Positions 17,363 through 26,214 of a stretch of 37,730 bases of DNA are shown piece by piece. The stretch comes from Pseudomonadales bacterium (GTDB taxonomy: Bacteria > Pseudomonadota > Gammaproteobacteria > Pseudomonadales > Azotimanducaceae): the NCBI GenBank assembly GCA_028283025.1, contig JAPYNO010000124.1, positions 1-37,730 of the forward strand, in the 5' to 3' direction. Numbering within the stretch: position 1 is the stretch's first letter; every line of letters starts with the position of its first letter. The position numbers and the translations under genes are program-made. The notes under the pieces were generated by a model. That model saw nothing but the letters and a program-made list of their open reading frames with translations, did not search any database and was not told the DNA's origin.

Positions 17363-18181
17363 TCAAGGGTAATGACCGAGGCCGTCGCCGCCACGGTACT
17401 TTTCGTTTAAGCTCCAGAGGATGGCAAGGGTTTCTAGGTCGGGCTCGCCGGAATAGTCGGCTTGGCGGAAACGTAATTGCAGCGCGCGCACGGCGTAGCG
17501 TGTGAGCTGGTCGAATTCGCCGGTGGGTTCAACGAGGTAGCCGAGTTGCAGCAAGGCCGCCTGCAATTCGCCGATATCCGGCGGCTGCTCTTCGAATTGC
17601 GACTCGTAGCGTACTTTGGTGTCCTCGTCATACCACGCGCCGATGCCCTCTTCGTAGAGTCGCCGCCAAGGAAACAAAGGCCCCGGGTCGGATCGCCACT
17701 CGGTCACGATATCGGAGTGGGCGACAAAATCGAGTGGATCGATTTCAGGATAGCGCCGCTGGATGCCGCGCAGCAAGTCGATGGTCATCTCGATCTGCTT
17801 TTCTTCGAATGGCAGGAATGTGCATTCCAATTCGTCCAAGTCTGTCTCAGGTGTGGTTTCGCAGTTGAATTCGTTGACGATTTCGATGCCGATGGAGCGC
17901 GAGTTGAATGCCGTTTGTCCCGCCCAGTAGCCGGGGCCTGCGTGCCACGCCCGCTGCTGCTCTTCGACAAACTGGTGCAGGCGCAGTTGGCTGCGGTTGT
18001 AGCTCGCATCGTTTTCAGCCGGGATCAGATAGTGCGAACTGACCGGTGTGTCAGTCTTGGTTGTGAGCAATCTGACGGATTCGGCGAAATTCTCTGATGT
18101 GGCGTGCATCACGACATAGTCAATGCGGCTGTTCTGGTTGGTCGATTCGATGAATACGACGCTTGAGCAGGACGCGAGCAA
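17363..18181 (-). CDS. N-acetylmuramoyl-L-alanine amidase (Amidase_2, AmpD-like) with peptidoglycan-binding domain; start unresolved
   Basis: Cleaves the amide bond between MurNAc and the stem peptide. The Zn ligand region IDYVVMHATSENF, VSSHYLIP, NSRSIGIEIVNEF and VAHSDIVTEWRSDPGPLFPW follow the AmpD/AmiD pattern. A C-terminal PG_binding_1 repeat follows (about the last 75 residues: LQAALLQLGYLVEPTGEFD). Directly before the catalytic domain is ILLASC, which looks like a lipobox, as in AmiD-type outer-membrane lipoproteins. But no ATG, GTG or TTG gives a proper signal peptide in this frame: the frame is open to 18358, into the TonB receptor gene, and the TTG used here (18181) is right at the lipobox. 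An ATG preceded by GGAGG exists nearby in a different frame, suggesting a small indel. Confidence 0.85.
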   Translation of the reverse strand: MLASCSSVVFIESTNQNSRIDYVVMHATSENFAESVRLLTTKTDTPVSSHYLIPAENDASYNRSQLRLHQFVEEQQRAWHAGPGYWAGQTAFNSRSIGIEIVNEFNCETTPETDLDELECTFLPFEEKQIEMTIDLLRGIQRRYPEIDPLDFVAHSDIVTEWRSDPGPLFPWRRLYEEGIGAWYDEDTKVRYESQFEEQPPDIGELQAALLQLGYLVEPTGEFDQLTRYAVRALQLRFRQADYSGEPDLETLAILWSLNEKYRGGDGLGHYP

Positions 18182-18210
18182 TATCGTGTTTGCTTGTTTG
18201 ACATAGCATA

Positions 18211-18214
18211 GGAG
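18211..18214 (+). promoter_or_regulatory. Shine-Dalgarno site of TonB receptor 1
   Basis: GGAG six bases before the ATG at 18221, within an AGGAGACCTCC stretch whose complementary strand reads GGAGG. The same few bases could therefore serve ribosome binding for divergent genes on both strands. Confidence 0.55.
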
Positions 18215-18220
18215 ACCTCC

Positions 18221-20620
18221 ATGAGATTTCGCAAAACGAAGAATCTTTCCCTCGCAGTGTCCACCGCATTCCTGCTGCCAGCACCAGCAGTGCTGCAAGC
18301 GCAGGACGAGGCGCGGGTGCTCGAAGAGATCATTGTCACCGCCAGCCGTCGCGCCCAAGGTGTGCAGGACATTCCGTTCAATGTCTCATCCCTGTCCGGG
18401 GACGAGTTGGCCGAGGCTGGCATCGTGAGACCCGAAGATCTCGCCAAGCGCATCGCCGGTGTCACCGCTATTGAGGCTGGCGTCCGCAATCGCAACCCCT
18501 TGAGTATCCGCGGCATTGGCTCTCCCGGCGTCGGAGCGAGCGACTTCTTCACCACTGAGGCAACCTCCTATTACGTCGGCGAAACGCCGATGGAGCATCT
18601 CAGCCTGCGCATCAAGGATGTTGAGCGCATTGAGGTGCTGCGCGGGCCGCAAGGCACCTTGTATGGTGGCGGCGCCATGGGCGGCACCGTGCGCTACATC
18701 ATGAACCGCCCTGATCCGGACGCTTTCTCCGCCCGCTTCGCCACCAACATCTCGGATGTTGAAGGGGCTGGCGACTTCAGCTACGACACCGACATCGTGG
18801 TCAACATCCCCTTGAGCGACCGCCTCGCGGTGCGGGCATCGGGCAATGTGCTTGATCAAAACGGCTGGATCGACGCCGTCACCTTTCCAGACAAGGTAGC
18901 GGCTGGCTTGCCGCAAATCGATGGCAAGGACGCCAACTCAGAAGAGGCCGTTATGGGGCGCATCGCAGTGCGCTATCTGGTCAACGACGCTTGGGATGCC
19001 GAAATTTCCTATGTGGGACAGAATCAGGAAGGGCAGGGTCGCCAAGGCTACACCGTCGCTTCGGGTACGACCAAACCCCTTTTCAATCAGCGCACCTATA
19101 CCGGCTTCAACGATGAAATCGCTGAGCGCGACATCGGCTTGGCGAGCGTTGATGTGAGCGGTGACTTGGGCTTTGCCGACCTGACTTTGCATCTGTCCCG
19201 TTATGAGGACGACTACGAAACTGAGGGCGACGTCACCCGTTTCATTGAGGGCATATACAAGGGATTCGTACCCGGATTCGGCGATTCGGTGTTCGGCAAT
19301 TTCAACGCTTGGAACGAAAACGAAATCACCAGCGAAACCGACACCGTGGAACTGCGTCTGCAAGCGACCGGCGTCACCTTCGATTGGGTGGCCGGTGTGT
19401 TCTACTCGAGCCAAACCCGCGAATGGAACCTGCTCGAAAACACCCCCGGGCTGAACGAATCTCCCTACGGGTCGGGGAATCCGACTACTGTACCCCCCCA
19501 CGATTTCAACTTGGAGTCGGAAGGCGACTATTCTCAGTTCGCCGTCTATGCCGAAGGCACCTACCATGTGACGCCGAGCCTCGACCTGACTCTCGGCATC
19601 CGCCACTTCGACATGGACGATGAGCTCGACATGTACATCTGGTATCCGATTGTCGACGGCCTTGACGACTACGATGATCGGTCAGAGCCCAAACTGTACG
19701 ACGATCCTGACTCCCCCATGACTATAGCAACCAATTCGGATCAGGAATTCGACGACCAGATATTCAAATTCAACCTGTCCTACAGGCTCTCCGATGACAT
19801 CCTCGCCTACTTCACCTATTCCGAAGGCTTCCGCAGGGGCGGCATCAACGGCGGTACCGGCACCCAAAATATTCTTAAAAAAGTTTCAGAAGAAGATCGG
19901 CAAAAGGTGTTGGATGCGGTGCGGAATAGTCGTTTCTACTACCCAGATAGCTTGAGCAACTATGAGTTCGGCGTGAAATCGACACTGCTCGATGGTCGCA
20001 TGACGCTCAATGGTGCGATTTACCTGCTCGACTGGCAGGATTTGCAGATCATAAGCTCGCGACTTGTCGGCAGCGACGGCAAGAGGGTGGAAACCGAAGC
20101 GAGCACTGACGAGAATCCGAAGTATGTGGATCTGAACTTCTCGCAACGGACGAATGCGGGCGATGCGCAAAGTCTCGGAGTTGAGGTAGAGATGTCAGCG
20201 CTACTGACCGACACCTTGCGCCTTGATGCCTCGGCCTCCTACAACAAAATGGAGTTGGACGGCAAAAAGGGCGATAGCCCCTACTTTAGCGATCACGAGA
20301 TTTACGGCAAGCCGGAGTGGCAGGCAGGCCTAGCGGTGAGCGGCAATTATCCGATAGGCAACGGCATGGAGTGGGGCTGGCGCACCGCTGTGGCGCATCG
20401 CGACGCTGTGCCGACCGGCAGCAGCTTACTGGCCGAGCTACCTAGCTACACACTCTTGGATGCCTCGCTGTCGCTGTCGGGCGACCGTTGGATGGCATCC
20501 TTGTACAGTAAAAACCTCACCGACGAGCATTACGAGACTGCCACATCTCCCGAGAGTCGCAACATCATCTACACGGGCAAACCGCGCTCCTACGGCGTGC
20601 GCTTCTCCTACGATCTTTAG
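18221..20620 (+). CDS. TonB-dependent outer-membrane receptor 1
   Basis: 799 residues. Sec signal peptide at the N-terminus (MRFRKTKNLSLAVSTAFLLP, cleavage probably near LQAQ-DEA). A short TonB-box-like stretch EEIIVTASRR precedes the plug domain, which includes VQDIPFNVSSLSGDEL, LSIRGIG and the conserved VERIEVLRGPQGTLYGGGAM. The rest is a 22-strand-type barrel with alternating hydrophobic residues, ending with YGVRFSYDL. It imports a ligand across the outer membrane using TonB-ExbBD energy; similar receptors carry siderophores, vitamins, glycans or aromatic compounds, and the ligand cannot be read from the sequence. A divergent amidase lies upstream; the AT-rich PIN island begins 19 bases after its stop. 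Confidence 0.94.
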   Translation: MRFRKTKNLSLAVSTAFLLPAPAVLQAQDEARVLEEIIVTASRRAQGVQDIPFNVSSLSGDELAEAGIVRPEDLAKRIAGVTAIEAGVRNRNPLSIRGIGSPGVGASDFFTTEATSYYVGETPMEHLSLRIKDVERIEVLRGPQGTLYGGGAMGGTVRYIMNRPDPDAFSARFATNISDVEGAGDFSYDTDIVVNIPLSDRLAVRASGNVLDQNGWIDAVTFPDKVAAGLPQIDGKDANSEEAVMGRIAVRYLVNDAWDAEISYVGQNQEGQGRQGYTVASGTTKPLFNQRTYTGFNDEIAERDIGLASVDVSGDLGFADLTLHLSRYEDDYETEGDVTRFIEGIYKGFVPGFGDSVFGNFNAWNENEITSETDTVELRLQATGVTFDWVAGVFYSSQTREWNLLENTPGLNESPYGSGNPTTVPPHDFNLESEGDYSQFAVYAEGTYHVTPSLDLTLGIRHFDMDDELDMYIWYPIVDGLDDYDDRSEPKLYDDPDSPMTIATNSDQEFDDQIFKFNLSYRLSDDILAYFTYSEGFRRGGINGGTGTQNILKKVSEEDRQKVLDAVRNSRFYYPDSLSNYEFGVKSTLLDGRMTLNGAIYLLDWQDLQIISSRLVGSDGKRVETEASTDENPKYVDLNFSQRTNAGDAQSLGVEVEMSALLTDTLRLDASASYNKMELDGKKGDSPYFSDHEIYGKPEWQAGLAVSGNYPIGNGMEWGWRTAVAHRDAVPTGSSLLAELPSYTLLDASLSLSGDRWMASLYSKNLTDEHYETATSPESRNIIYTGKPRSYGVRFSYDL

Positions 20621-20639
20621 AAATTTTACCCACGTTACG

Positions 20640-20906
20640 ATGAATGCCCCGACACGCCATACATGTAGCAAGCCGCCAAATGATGAATGGCGCAAGCTCC
20701 TGATGAGCGGAGAAGAATATAACGCGCACATAGATAAGCACTATCACGTTGATTCTGATACGAGAGAGATACTTGGTCCGAAACTCCGCTTTTCTCAAAT
20801 CGCTTTCAAAAAAGGCGTCGATTGGAATGCGTCAAAGAATGTCTGGGATTATGCTAATGAGTTGTATGATGTCATGCAGGCACAGTCCAATGCACATGGG
20901 CGTTGA
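20640..20906 (+). CDS. 88-residue protein of unknown function, partner of PIN protein
   Basis: Small soluble protein, rich in charged and aromatic residues (DEWRKLLMSGEEYNAHIDKH; KKGVDWNASKNVWDYANELY), no membrane segment and no recognisable DNA-binding motif. The ATG at 20640 was chosen because an earlier in-frame ATG would lie inside the receptor gene, whose stop is at 20618-20620. Its TGA overlaps the ATG of the PIN-type gene by one base (TGATG), so the two are almost certainly co-translated. The position before a PIN nuclease is that of an antitoxin, but I see no homology to known antitoxin families. The local base composition is clearly more AT-rich than the flanking genes, a sign of horizontal acquisition. 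Confidence 0.7.
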   Translation: MNAPTRHTCSKPPNDEWRKLLMSGEEYNAHIDKHYHVDSDTREILGPKLRFSQIAFKKGVDWNASKNVWDYANELYDVMQAQSNAHGR

Positions 20907-21757
20907 TGTTCGCACTTGATACGAACCTGCTTATCTTCCAAGGCCCTCGGCGGTTATTAACGGGCATCGCTTTAGCAACGAACACAAGCATTGTTGTCCT
21001 GCCTCAAGTACAACAAGAATTGATCGAACATCGGAATATTGCGACTGCTGAAGTGCATAGATGGGCTAGGAAGTTCCGTCAACAAGGCATCTCCAATGAC
21101 GAACGGAACACCTATATTCAAGCACTGAATCCAAGTATTCGGGATTGGTTCGAAACGCAAGTTCTCAATAACCCACCTTTTGTATCCCATGCTCTCGATC
21201 AAGAGGCTACATTCCAAGTGGAAAGTCTTGCGGAAGGGATCCCAATAGAAGCGTTCAATGGACCCAATACGCTCGCAGATCGGCTTGTGATTGCACAAGC
21301 TGTGTATTTCGATGTCGAATTGCTTGGCTCCCATGACACCCGGACAATTGTTCATGATGATGTGAATACATGGGCGTACGCAAAGGGCTATAACAGGCCA
21401 TTGATTCGTAGTCCAAGTGAACTGGTCTTCGATTTATCTGAGAACGATCTACATGCAGCGTATCAATGGATGATGGCGTTCAATAGTAATAGAACGGATT
21501 TACCATCTGATGAAAACAATATCGAGTTTTTGAGAACTCTGAATACTGTCGGTCGTTCGGGCTTTGATGAGAGAAACCATCTAGGTTTGAATACTCTTAT
21601 CGCAAAATTGAAATCGCATTTGGAATGCGATGAATCTTTTCAAGCAACATTCGAAGAGGCCCTTCAGATATATGGAGGAACACGAGAAAAAGTGTTATCA
21701 CTTGAAAATGGACTAATGAAACAGGTCAACACTGTCCTCGAACCATACGAACAATGA
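20906..21757 (+). CDS. PIN-type putative ribonuclease with C-terminal extension
   Basis: 283 residues. Begins MFALDTNLLIF, the typical first strand of PIN domains with the catalytic Asp (D5). A plausible acidic set follows: E38 (QQELIEH), D125 (LADRLVIAQA) and D144 (GSHDTRTIVHDD). The PIN fold would end near residue 155. About 125 further residues are mostly helical and not assigned. PIN proteins of toxin-antitoxin pairs are usually about 130 residues; this larger form resembles the DUF4935/PIN_12 type, a tentative recognition. The upstream 88-residue gene shares one base with its start. Codon use is AT-rich compared with neighbours. It may act as a toxin, in defence or in RNA processing; the sequence alone does not decide. 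Confidence 0.72.
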   Translation: MFALDTNLLIFQGPRRLLTGIALATNTSIVVLPQVQQELIEHRNIATAEVHRWARKFRQQGISNDERNTYIQALNPSIRDWFETQVLNNPPFVSHALDQEATFQVESLAEGIPIEAFNGPNTLADRLVIAQAVYFDVELLGSHDTRTIVHDDVNTWAYAKGYNRPLIRSPSELVFDLSENDLHAAYQWMMAFNSNRTDLPSDENNIEFLRTLNTVGRSGFDERNHLGLNTLIAKLKSHLECDESFQATFEEALQIYGGTREKVLSLENGLMKQVNTVLEPYEQ

Positions 21758-21820
21758 TTCGATTTAGGAAGATAGGAAAGGGCAGGGAAGGGGTATATCC
21801 TGCTCATATGTAGCACTAGC

Positions 21821-23461
21821 ATGACATCGCCACTGACACTCATCGATTGGTCGATCATCGCTCTCTATGTTGCAGCGGTGATTGGCGGTGGAGTCGCGCT
21901 TTCCCGCCAGCCGACTCGGTCGATGAGCGAATACTTCCTCGGCGGCAATCAAATGTCCGCGTGGCTGGTCATGTTCTCGGTCATCGCCACAACGCAATCG
22001 GCGGCGACTTTTCTTGGAGGCCCAGATTACGGCTTCCGCGGTGACTACACCTACCTTGGCGCTTCGGTCGGTGCCATTCTCGCTGCCCTTGTCGCAACGC
22101 GCTATCTGCTGGGGCGTTTCTACGAATTGAAAGTGACGACGGTCTACGAGCTACTCGCGGTGCGTTACGGCGAACAGGCGAAACGCGCCGCTGGCGGCAT
22201 GTATCTGATTGGCCGGGTGTTCGCGAGCGGTGCGCGGGTGTACATCGCAGCCATCGCAGTCGCGATGATGCTGTTCTTCAATGTCGAGCCGCAAAGCGTG
22301 ATTCTGGCGGTTTGCGTGATCGCGGTGTTCTCACTCGGTCTCACCCTGATGGGCGGCGTGCGGTCGGTGATCTGGAGCGACTTAGGGCAGTTCATCGTCT
22401 ACTTCGGCGCGGCGCTGATCGCTTTGTTCAGTCTCTGGTCGCAGTTGCCGCTGACGCTCACCGAAATGATTGCGGCACTGCGTGAAGCCCCGGTTGAAAG
22501 CTTGAGTCAAACCGCGGGCGACCCCCCGCAGGTGGTGAACAAACTGATGCTGTTCGATTTTTCGCTGGACTTTGCCAAACCATTCACCATCTGGGCGATT
22601 TTCACTGGCGTGTTTCTCCTCAACCTTGGCAATTTCGGACTTGATCAGGATACGACTCAGCGGCTACTCACCTGCCGAGATGCGAAAGCCGCCAGCCGGG
22701 CGATGATCGCCTCCGCACTGGTGTCGATTCCCATCGTGTTTGTGTTCGTGACGATCGGTCAGCTGTTGCATCTGCGCTATGAGCGTCCTGAGTTGATGGC
22801 TTCGGCTGGCGAATTGCTGCCGGAATTCAACGGCGAGAGCATCACCGTGTTCATGTCGTACATCTTGTCCGAAATGCCAGCCGGCGTGCGCGGATTGGCC
22901 ACGGCCGGCATCGTCGCCGCTGCCATTTCAACGATGACCTCGGGCTTGAGCGCGATGTCGTCGGTCTTGATCAGCGATTTCTACCGTCCTTGGAGGGAAG
23001 CGAGGTCGGGAGCAGATCCAGAACATTATGTGTTCGCTGGCCGCTGCGGCATGGTGTTGTTTGCCTTTCTGCTCGCGGCGATGGCAGTGCTGTGTTTTTA
23101 TTGGCAGCGCTATACCGATATGGCCCTGCTCGAGTTCGCGCTCGCGGTGATGGCGTTTGCCTACTCCGGCCTGATCGGTGTGTTCTTCACATCGGTCTGC
23201 AGCAAACGGGGTTCGTCGCGCTCGGTGATCGTTGCGCTTATTACAGGATTTGTCGTTATTCTCGCGCAGCAAAGCTATGTGGTTGATGCGCTCGGCCTGC
23301 CAGTGTTGTTCAAGTCCTTGTCCTTTCCGTGGCAGCTGCTGATTGGCGTTGGCGCTTCCATCATCGTCTGCATGGTTGGCAACAGCGGGCAATCAGCAAT
23401 CGATGCCGGCGGCGCTGAGATCGATGCTGGCGTCGCTGAGAATGATGCGCATCGGCTGTAG
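21821..23461 (+). CDS. Sodium:solute symporter (SSS family)
   Basis: 546 residues with about 13 hydrophobic helices. Family landmarks: SEYFLGGNQMSAWLVMFSVI, the unwound helix 1 region with ATTQSAATFLGGPDYGF, GGVRSVIWSDLGQFIVYFG (conserved WSD-Q block) and LATAGIVAAAISTMTSGLSAM (Na+-site Ser/Thr helix). It imports a small organic solute with Na+; substrate unknown. No clear Shine-Dalgarno is seen before the ATG. The tail, after the last helix, is a short soluble stretch with two copies of a heptad (IDAGGAE, IDAGVAE) and overlaps the TPR-sulfotransferase gene by 69 bases on the opposite strand. Confidence 0.93.
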   Translation: MTSPLTLIDWSIIALYVAAVIGGGVALSRQPTRSMSEYFLGGNQMSAWLVMFSVIATTQSAATFLGGPDYGFRGDYTYLGASVGAILAALVATRYLLGRFYELKVTTVYELLAVRYGEQAKRAAGGMYLIGRVFASGARVYIAAIAVAMMLFFNVEPQSVILAVCVIAVFSLGLTLMGGVRSVIWSDLGQFIVYFGAALIALFSLWSQLPLTLTEMIAALREAPVESLSQTAGDPPQVVNKLMLFDFSLDFAKPFTIWAIFTGVFLLNLGNFGLDQDTTQRLLTCRDAKAASRAMIASALVSIPIVFVFVTIGQLLHLRYERPELMASAGELLPEFNGESITVFMSYILSEMPAGVRGLATAGIVAAAISTMTSGLSAMSSVLISDFYRPWREARSGADPEHYVFAGRCGMVLFAFLLAAMAVLCFYWQRYTDMALLEFALAVMAFAYSGLIGVFFTSVCSKRGSSRSVIVALITGFVVILAQQSYVVDALGLPVLFKSLSFPWQLLIGVGASIIVCMVGNSGQSAIDAGGAEIDAGVAENDAHRL

Positions 23462-24964
23462 CTGCTGTTCGTAGCGGCGCCATTTCTGCACCGAACTGGT
23501 GTACACGGGCTGGCGTACCTGGGCGGTGCTAGCAGTGCCGACGGCCTGCTTCAGGCGGTGATACTCAAGACACTGCGGCTGCCAGTCGAGTTCCAGAAAC
23601 TCAAGTACGCGGCGGGTCTCGGCGGCGGTGTCTGTCACGAGTTGCTCATAGGAGACGGTGCATATGCGGCCTGGAAAACAGGCATCCCAGTGCGCCATCA
23701 ACTCGCGGTAGAGCAGGTAGTAGCCCGCCATTTCCTCTTGGGTGTAGGAATAGGGACAGGCGCTGCGACCGAACAACTGCTTGTAGTTGGCGTAGCAGGT
23801 GTCCATGGGCTCGCGCGTCATGTGCAGGATTTTCGCCTTCGGCAGTGCCCGGGCAATAGCACCGAGGTAGAGAAAATTGTTGGGCATCTTGTCGATAAAG
23901 CGCGCCAAGTGCCCGGTGCGCGGGCGGGTACTGTCCACATAGTCGTTACCGAGCCGGGCGAAATCGAGCTGGGCGCCGAAAGCCATCGCCGACAGCGGCG
24001 TCAGCCGTTCGATGCGTGGCCGCGCTTGCGCTACCCAGGCTGCAAAGAAGTTGCGCAACTCGCCAGCGGCGAACACCTCGCTGTGGGCGCCTAAGATCTG
24101 CTCTAGCAAGGTGGTGCCGGTGCGGGGCAGGCCAAGTATGAAGATCGGTTCCTCGCTGTCTGACCCGGCAGCCTCGCTTTGGCAGAACGCCGGGCTGAAG
24201 ACATCGCGAATTTTGCCCAGCAGGCGGCGGTCCTGCTCCAAGCTGTACTTGAACTGGCTGCGCTTGCGTCGCATGCCCGCCTCTAGGTGGGCAAAGCTCA
24301 TCGCGTATTCGCCAATGTCCTCCAATTCCTTGGCCAAGGCCAGATTGAGGTGGATGCCGCCTTCCGGCTGTTCACCGTAGTGTTGCAGCTGGGTGCGCAG
24401 CAGCGGGAGATGGTTGTCCTCTCGCGTTTGCGTCTTGAACTGCGACAAGGTCCAGTAGCCGAGAAATTGGGTCGGCGCCATCCTGAGTGCCTGCAAATGC
24501 ACCGCTTCGGCTTCCTCGGTCTCGTGGCAGAAGTCGAGCATGCCAGCCAAATTGAATAGATTGCGGGCGCTGTCCGGGCGCAGTTCCCGCACCCGGCGGA
24601 ACGCCTTGACCGCTTCGGCGTACTCGTTCAGTTCGCCATAGACAACGCCGATGGCATCCCAAACCTCCGGATTGCGCGATTCTAGTTGTTGCGATTGCTT
24701 CGCGGTTTGCAAAGCCTCCTGAAACCGACCTTGGCCGACGAGACAGCGCCCGAGTAGGGACAGGCTTTCGGCGTGTAGGTGATTGATCGATAATGCTCGG
24801 CGCAGCGGCGCCTCGGCGTCCCACGGCTTGCGCACCCGCATCAGGCAGTAGCCGTGCCAGTAATGGGTTGCGGGGTCGTCGGGCTTGAGCTCGGCAAGGG
24901 CGCGTGCAGGTGTCAGGGCGGCGTCGAATCGCTTGGCACGGATATGCCGTCCGAGATCGCGCAT
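23393..24964 (-). CDS. TPR-containing sulfotransferase family protein
   Basis: 523 residues. The N-terminal ~190 residues are tandem TPR-like helical pairs (e.g. LLGRCLVGQGRFQEALQTAK; VWDAIGVVYGELNEYAEAVK). The C-terminal half is a sulfotransferase domain: the PAPS 5'-phosphosulfate loop FILGLPRTGTTLLEQIL (about 275-291) and the 3'-phosphate motif REPMDTCYANYKQLF (about 384-398). It would transfer sulfate from PAPS to an unidentified acceptor; the TPRs may bind a protein or peptide substrate. The start ATG (24964) is 26 bases after the M20 hydrolase stop, so it may be the last gene of the MFS-amidase-M20 transcript. The last 69 bases overlap the convergent symporter gene and include the tandem heptad repeat. 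Confidence 0.9.
   Translation of the reverse strand: MRDLGRHIRAKRFDAALTPARALAELKPDDPATHYWHGYCLMRVRKPWDAEAPLRRALSINHLHAESLSLLGRCLVGQGRFQEALQTAKQSQQLESRNPEVWDAIGVVYGELNEYAEAVKAFRRVRELRPDSARNLFNLAGMLDFCHETEEAEAVHLQALRMAPTQFLGYWTLSQFKTQTREDNHLPLLRTQLQHYGEQPEGGIHLNLALAKELEDIGEYAMSFAHLEAGMRRKRSQFKYSLEQDRRLLGKIRDVFSPAFCQSEAAGSDSEEPIFILGLPRTGTTLLEQILGAHSEVFAAGELRNFFAAWVAQARPRIERLTPLSAMAFGAQLDFARLGNDYVDSTRPRTGHLARFIDKMPNNFLYLGAIARALPKAKILHMTREPMDTCYANYKQLFGRSACPYSYTQEEMAGYYLLYRELMAHWDACFPGRICTVSYEQLVTDTAAETRRVLEFLELDWQPQCLEYHRLKQAVGTASTAQVRQPVYTSSVQKWRRYEQQLQPMRIILSDASIDLSAAGIDC
23399..23440. repeat. Two tandem copies of a 21-base unit in overlapping gene tails
   Basis: Copy 1 at 23399-23419 and copy 2 at 23420-23440 both begin ATCGATGC and end CGCTGAG; they differ at two positions (a C/T and a G/T). 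On the plus strand they encode IDAGGAE and IDAGVAE at the end of the symporter; on the minus strand they encode LSDASID and LSAAGID at the end of the sulfotransferase. A 21-base duplication keeps both frames open. Confidence 0.85.
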
Positions 24965-24990
24965 ATGACGCTCGGCGGTTTTGGGTTGGC

Positions 24991-26214
24991 TCAGGGTGTG
25001 CGCTCCTTGAGGTAGGCGAAGGCGAGTTCGGCGAGTGCGACAACACCGTGACGAAGGGCGCGCTCGTCGATCTCGAAGTGCGGCGAGTGGTTGACATGCA
25101 CTTCATCTGCGTCCGGCGGCGCGATGCCAAGGTAGAAGTAGAAGCCGGGGATGCGCTCGGCAAAGAAGCTGAAATCCTCACCACCCATCACTGGCGGATA
25201 GGTGTAGACCTGCTTGCTTCCGAACACTCGCTCTAGCACCGCTACCATCTCGTCGGTGAGGGCGGCATCATTGACCGTCACCGGATAGCCGACCGCTGTG
25301 TCGATATGCACATCGGCCTCGGCGCCGGCAGCCTTGGCGATGGCGCCCACAGATTCATGGATCCGCGCATGAAGATCCTTGCGCACTTCGGGGTCGAGTG
25401 CACGAATAGTGCCTTGCAACACCACTTCATCGGGAATCACATTGCCGCGGTTGCCGCCGTGAATCGCGCCGATGGTCACCACCGCCGGCGCCGTCGCAAG
25501 GTCTGTCCGGCGGCTGATCACCGCCTGTAGACCCATGATGATCTGCGCGGTGGCAACGATAGGATCGACACCGAACCAAGGGGTTGCGGCGTGGGTGCCC
25601 TTGCCGCGCACGGTGATTGTCAAAGGGTCGGCGCTCGCCATGGCGGCGCCGGGCGTATAGGTGATATGACCGAGCGGGTCGGGCGCCACATGCAGCGCGA
25701 GTATGGCCTCCGGCGTCGGATTGTCAAGCGCTCCCTGCCGCAGCATTTCGGCCGCGCCGCCGGTCTCGCCGGCGGGTGCGCCTTCTTCCGCTGGCTGGAA
25801 AATCAGCACGACGGTGCCGGGCAGCGCATCGCGCATGTTGGCGAGCACTTGAGCGGCCCCCATCAGCATTGCAGTGTGGGCATCGTGGCCGCAGGCGTGC
25901 ATGACGCCGACCTCCTTGCCCTCCCATTCGGTTGTCACGTTGGATGCGAACGGCAGGCCGGTCTGCTCGGTGATGGGCAGCGCATCCATGTCGGCTCGCA
26001 GCGCAAGCACAGGGCCGGGCTGGGCACCGCGCAACACGCCCACCACGCCGGTGTGCGCCACTTCGGTACGCACGTCAAAGCCGAGCGATGAAAGATGTTC
26101 GGCGACGATGCCGGCAGTGCGAAACTCGCGATTCCCCAACTCCGGGTGCCGGTGGAAATCCTGCCACCAGCGGATGACGTCCGGCTCGATAGTCTTGGCT
26201 TGATCGGCGATCAT
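24991..26214 (-). CDS. M20 family amidohydrolase (hippurate/IAA-conjugate hydrolase type)
   Basis: 407 residues, the full family length. Metal-binding motifs: CGHDAHT (about 108-114), FQPAEEGAPAGE (about 139-150), HVAPD (about 175) and the C-terminal NHSPHFEID. The RADMDALP block (about 73-80) is the usual substrate-side loop. Members cleave N-acyl or aryl amino acids (hippurate, IAA-amino acids, aminobenzoyl-glutamate). Start ATG at 26214 overlaps the upstream amidase TGA by 4 bases; a much longer frame to 26604 runs inside the amidase gene and is not used. The neighbouring amidase and MFS transporter suggest one pathway: uptake of an amide compound followed by two hydrolytic steps. Confidence 0.92.
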   Translation of the reverse strand: MIADQAKTIEPDVIRWWQDFHRHPELGNREFRTAGIVAEHLSSLGFDVRTEVAHTGVVGVLRGAQPGPVLALRADMDALPITEQTGLPFASNVTTEWEGKEVGVMHACGHDAHTAMLMGAAQVLANMRDALPGTVVLIFQPAEEGAPAGETGGAAEMLRQGALDNPTPEAILALHVAPDPLGHITYTPGAAMASADPLTITVRGKGTHAATPWFGVDPIVATAQIIMGLQAVISRRTDLATAPAVVTIGAIHGGNRGNVIPDEVVLQGTIRALDPEVRKDLHARIHESVGAIAKAAGAEADVHIDTAVGYPVTVNDAALTDEMVAVLERVFGSKQVYTYPPVMGGEDFSFFAERIPGFYFYLGIAPPDADEVHVNHSPHFEIDERALRHGVVALAELAFAYLKERTP

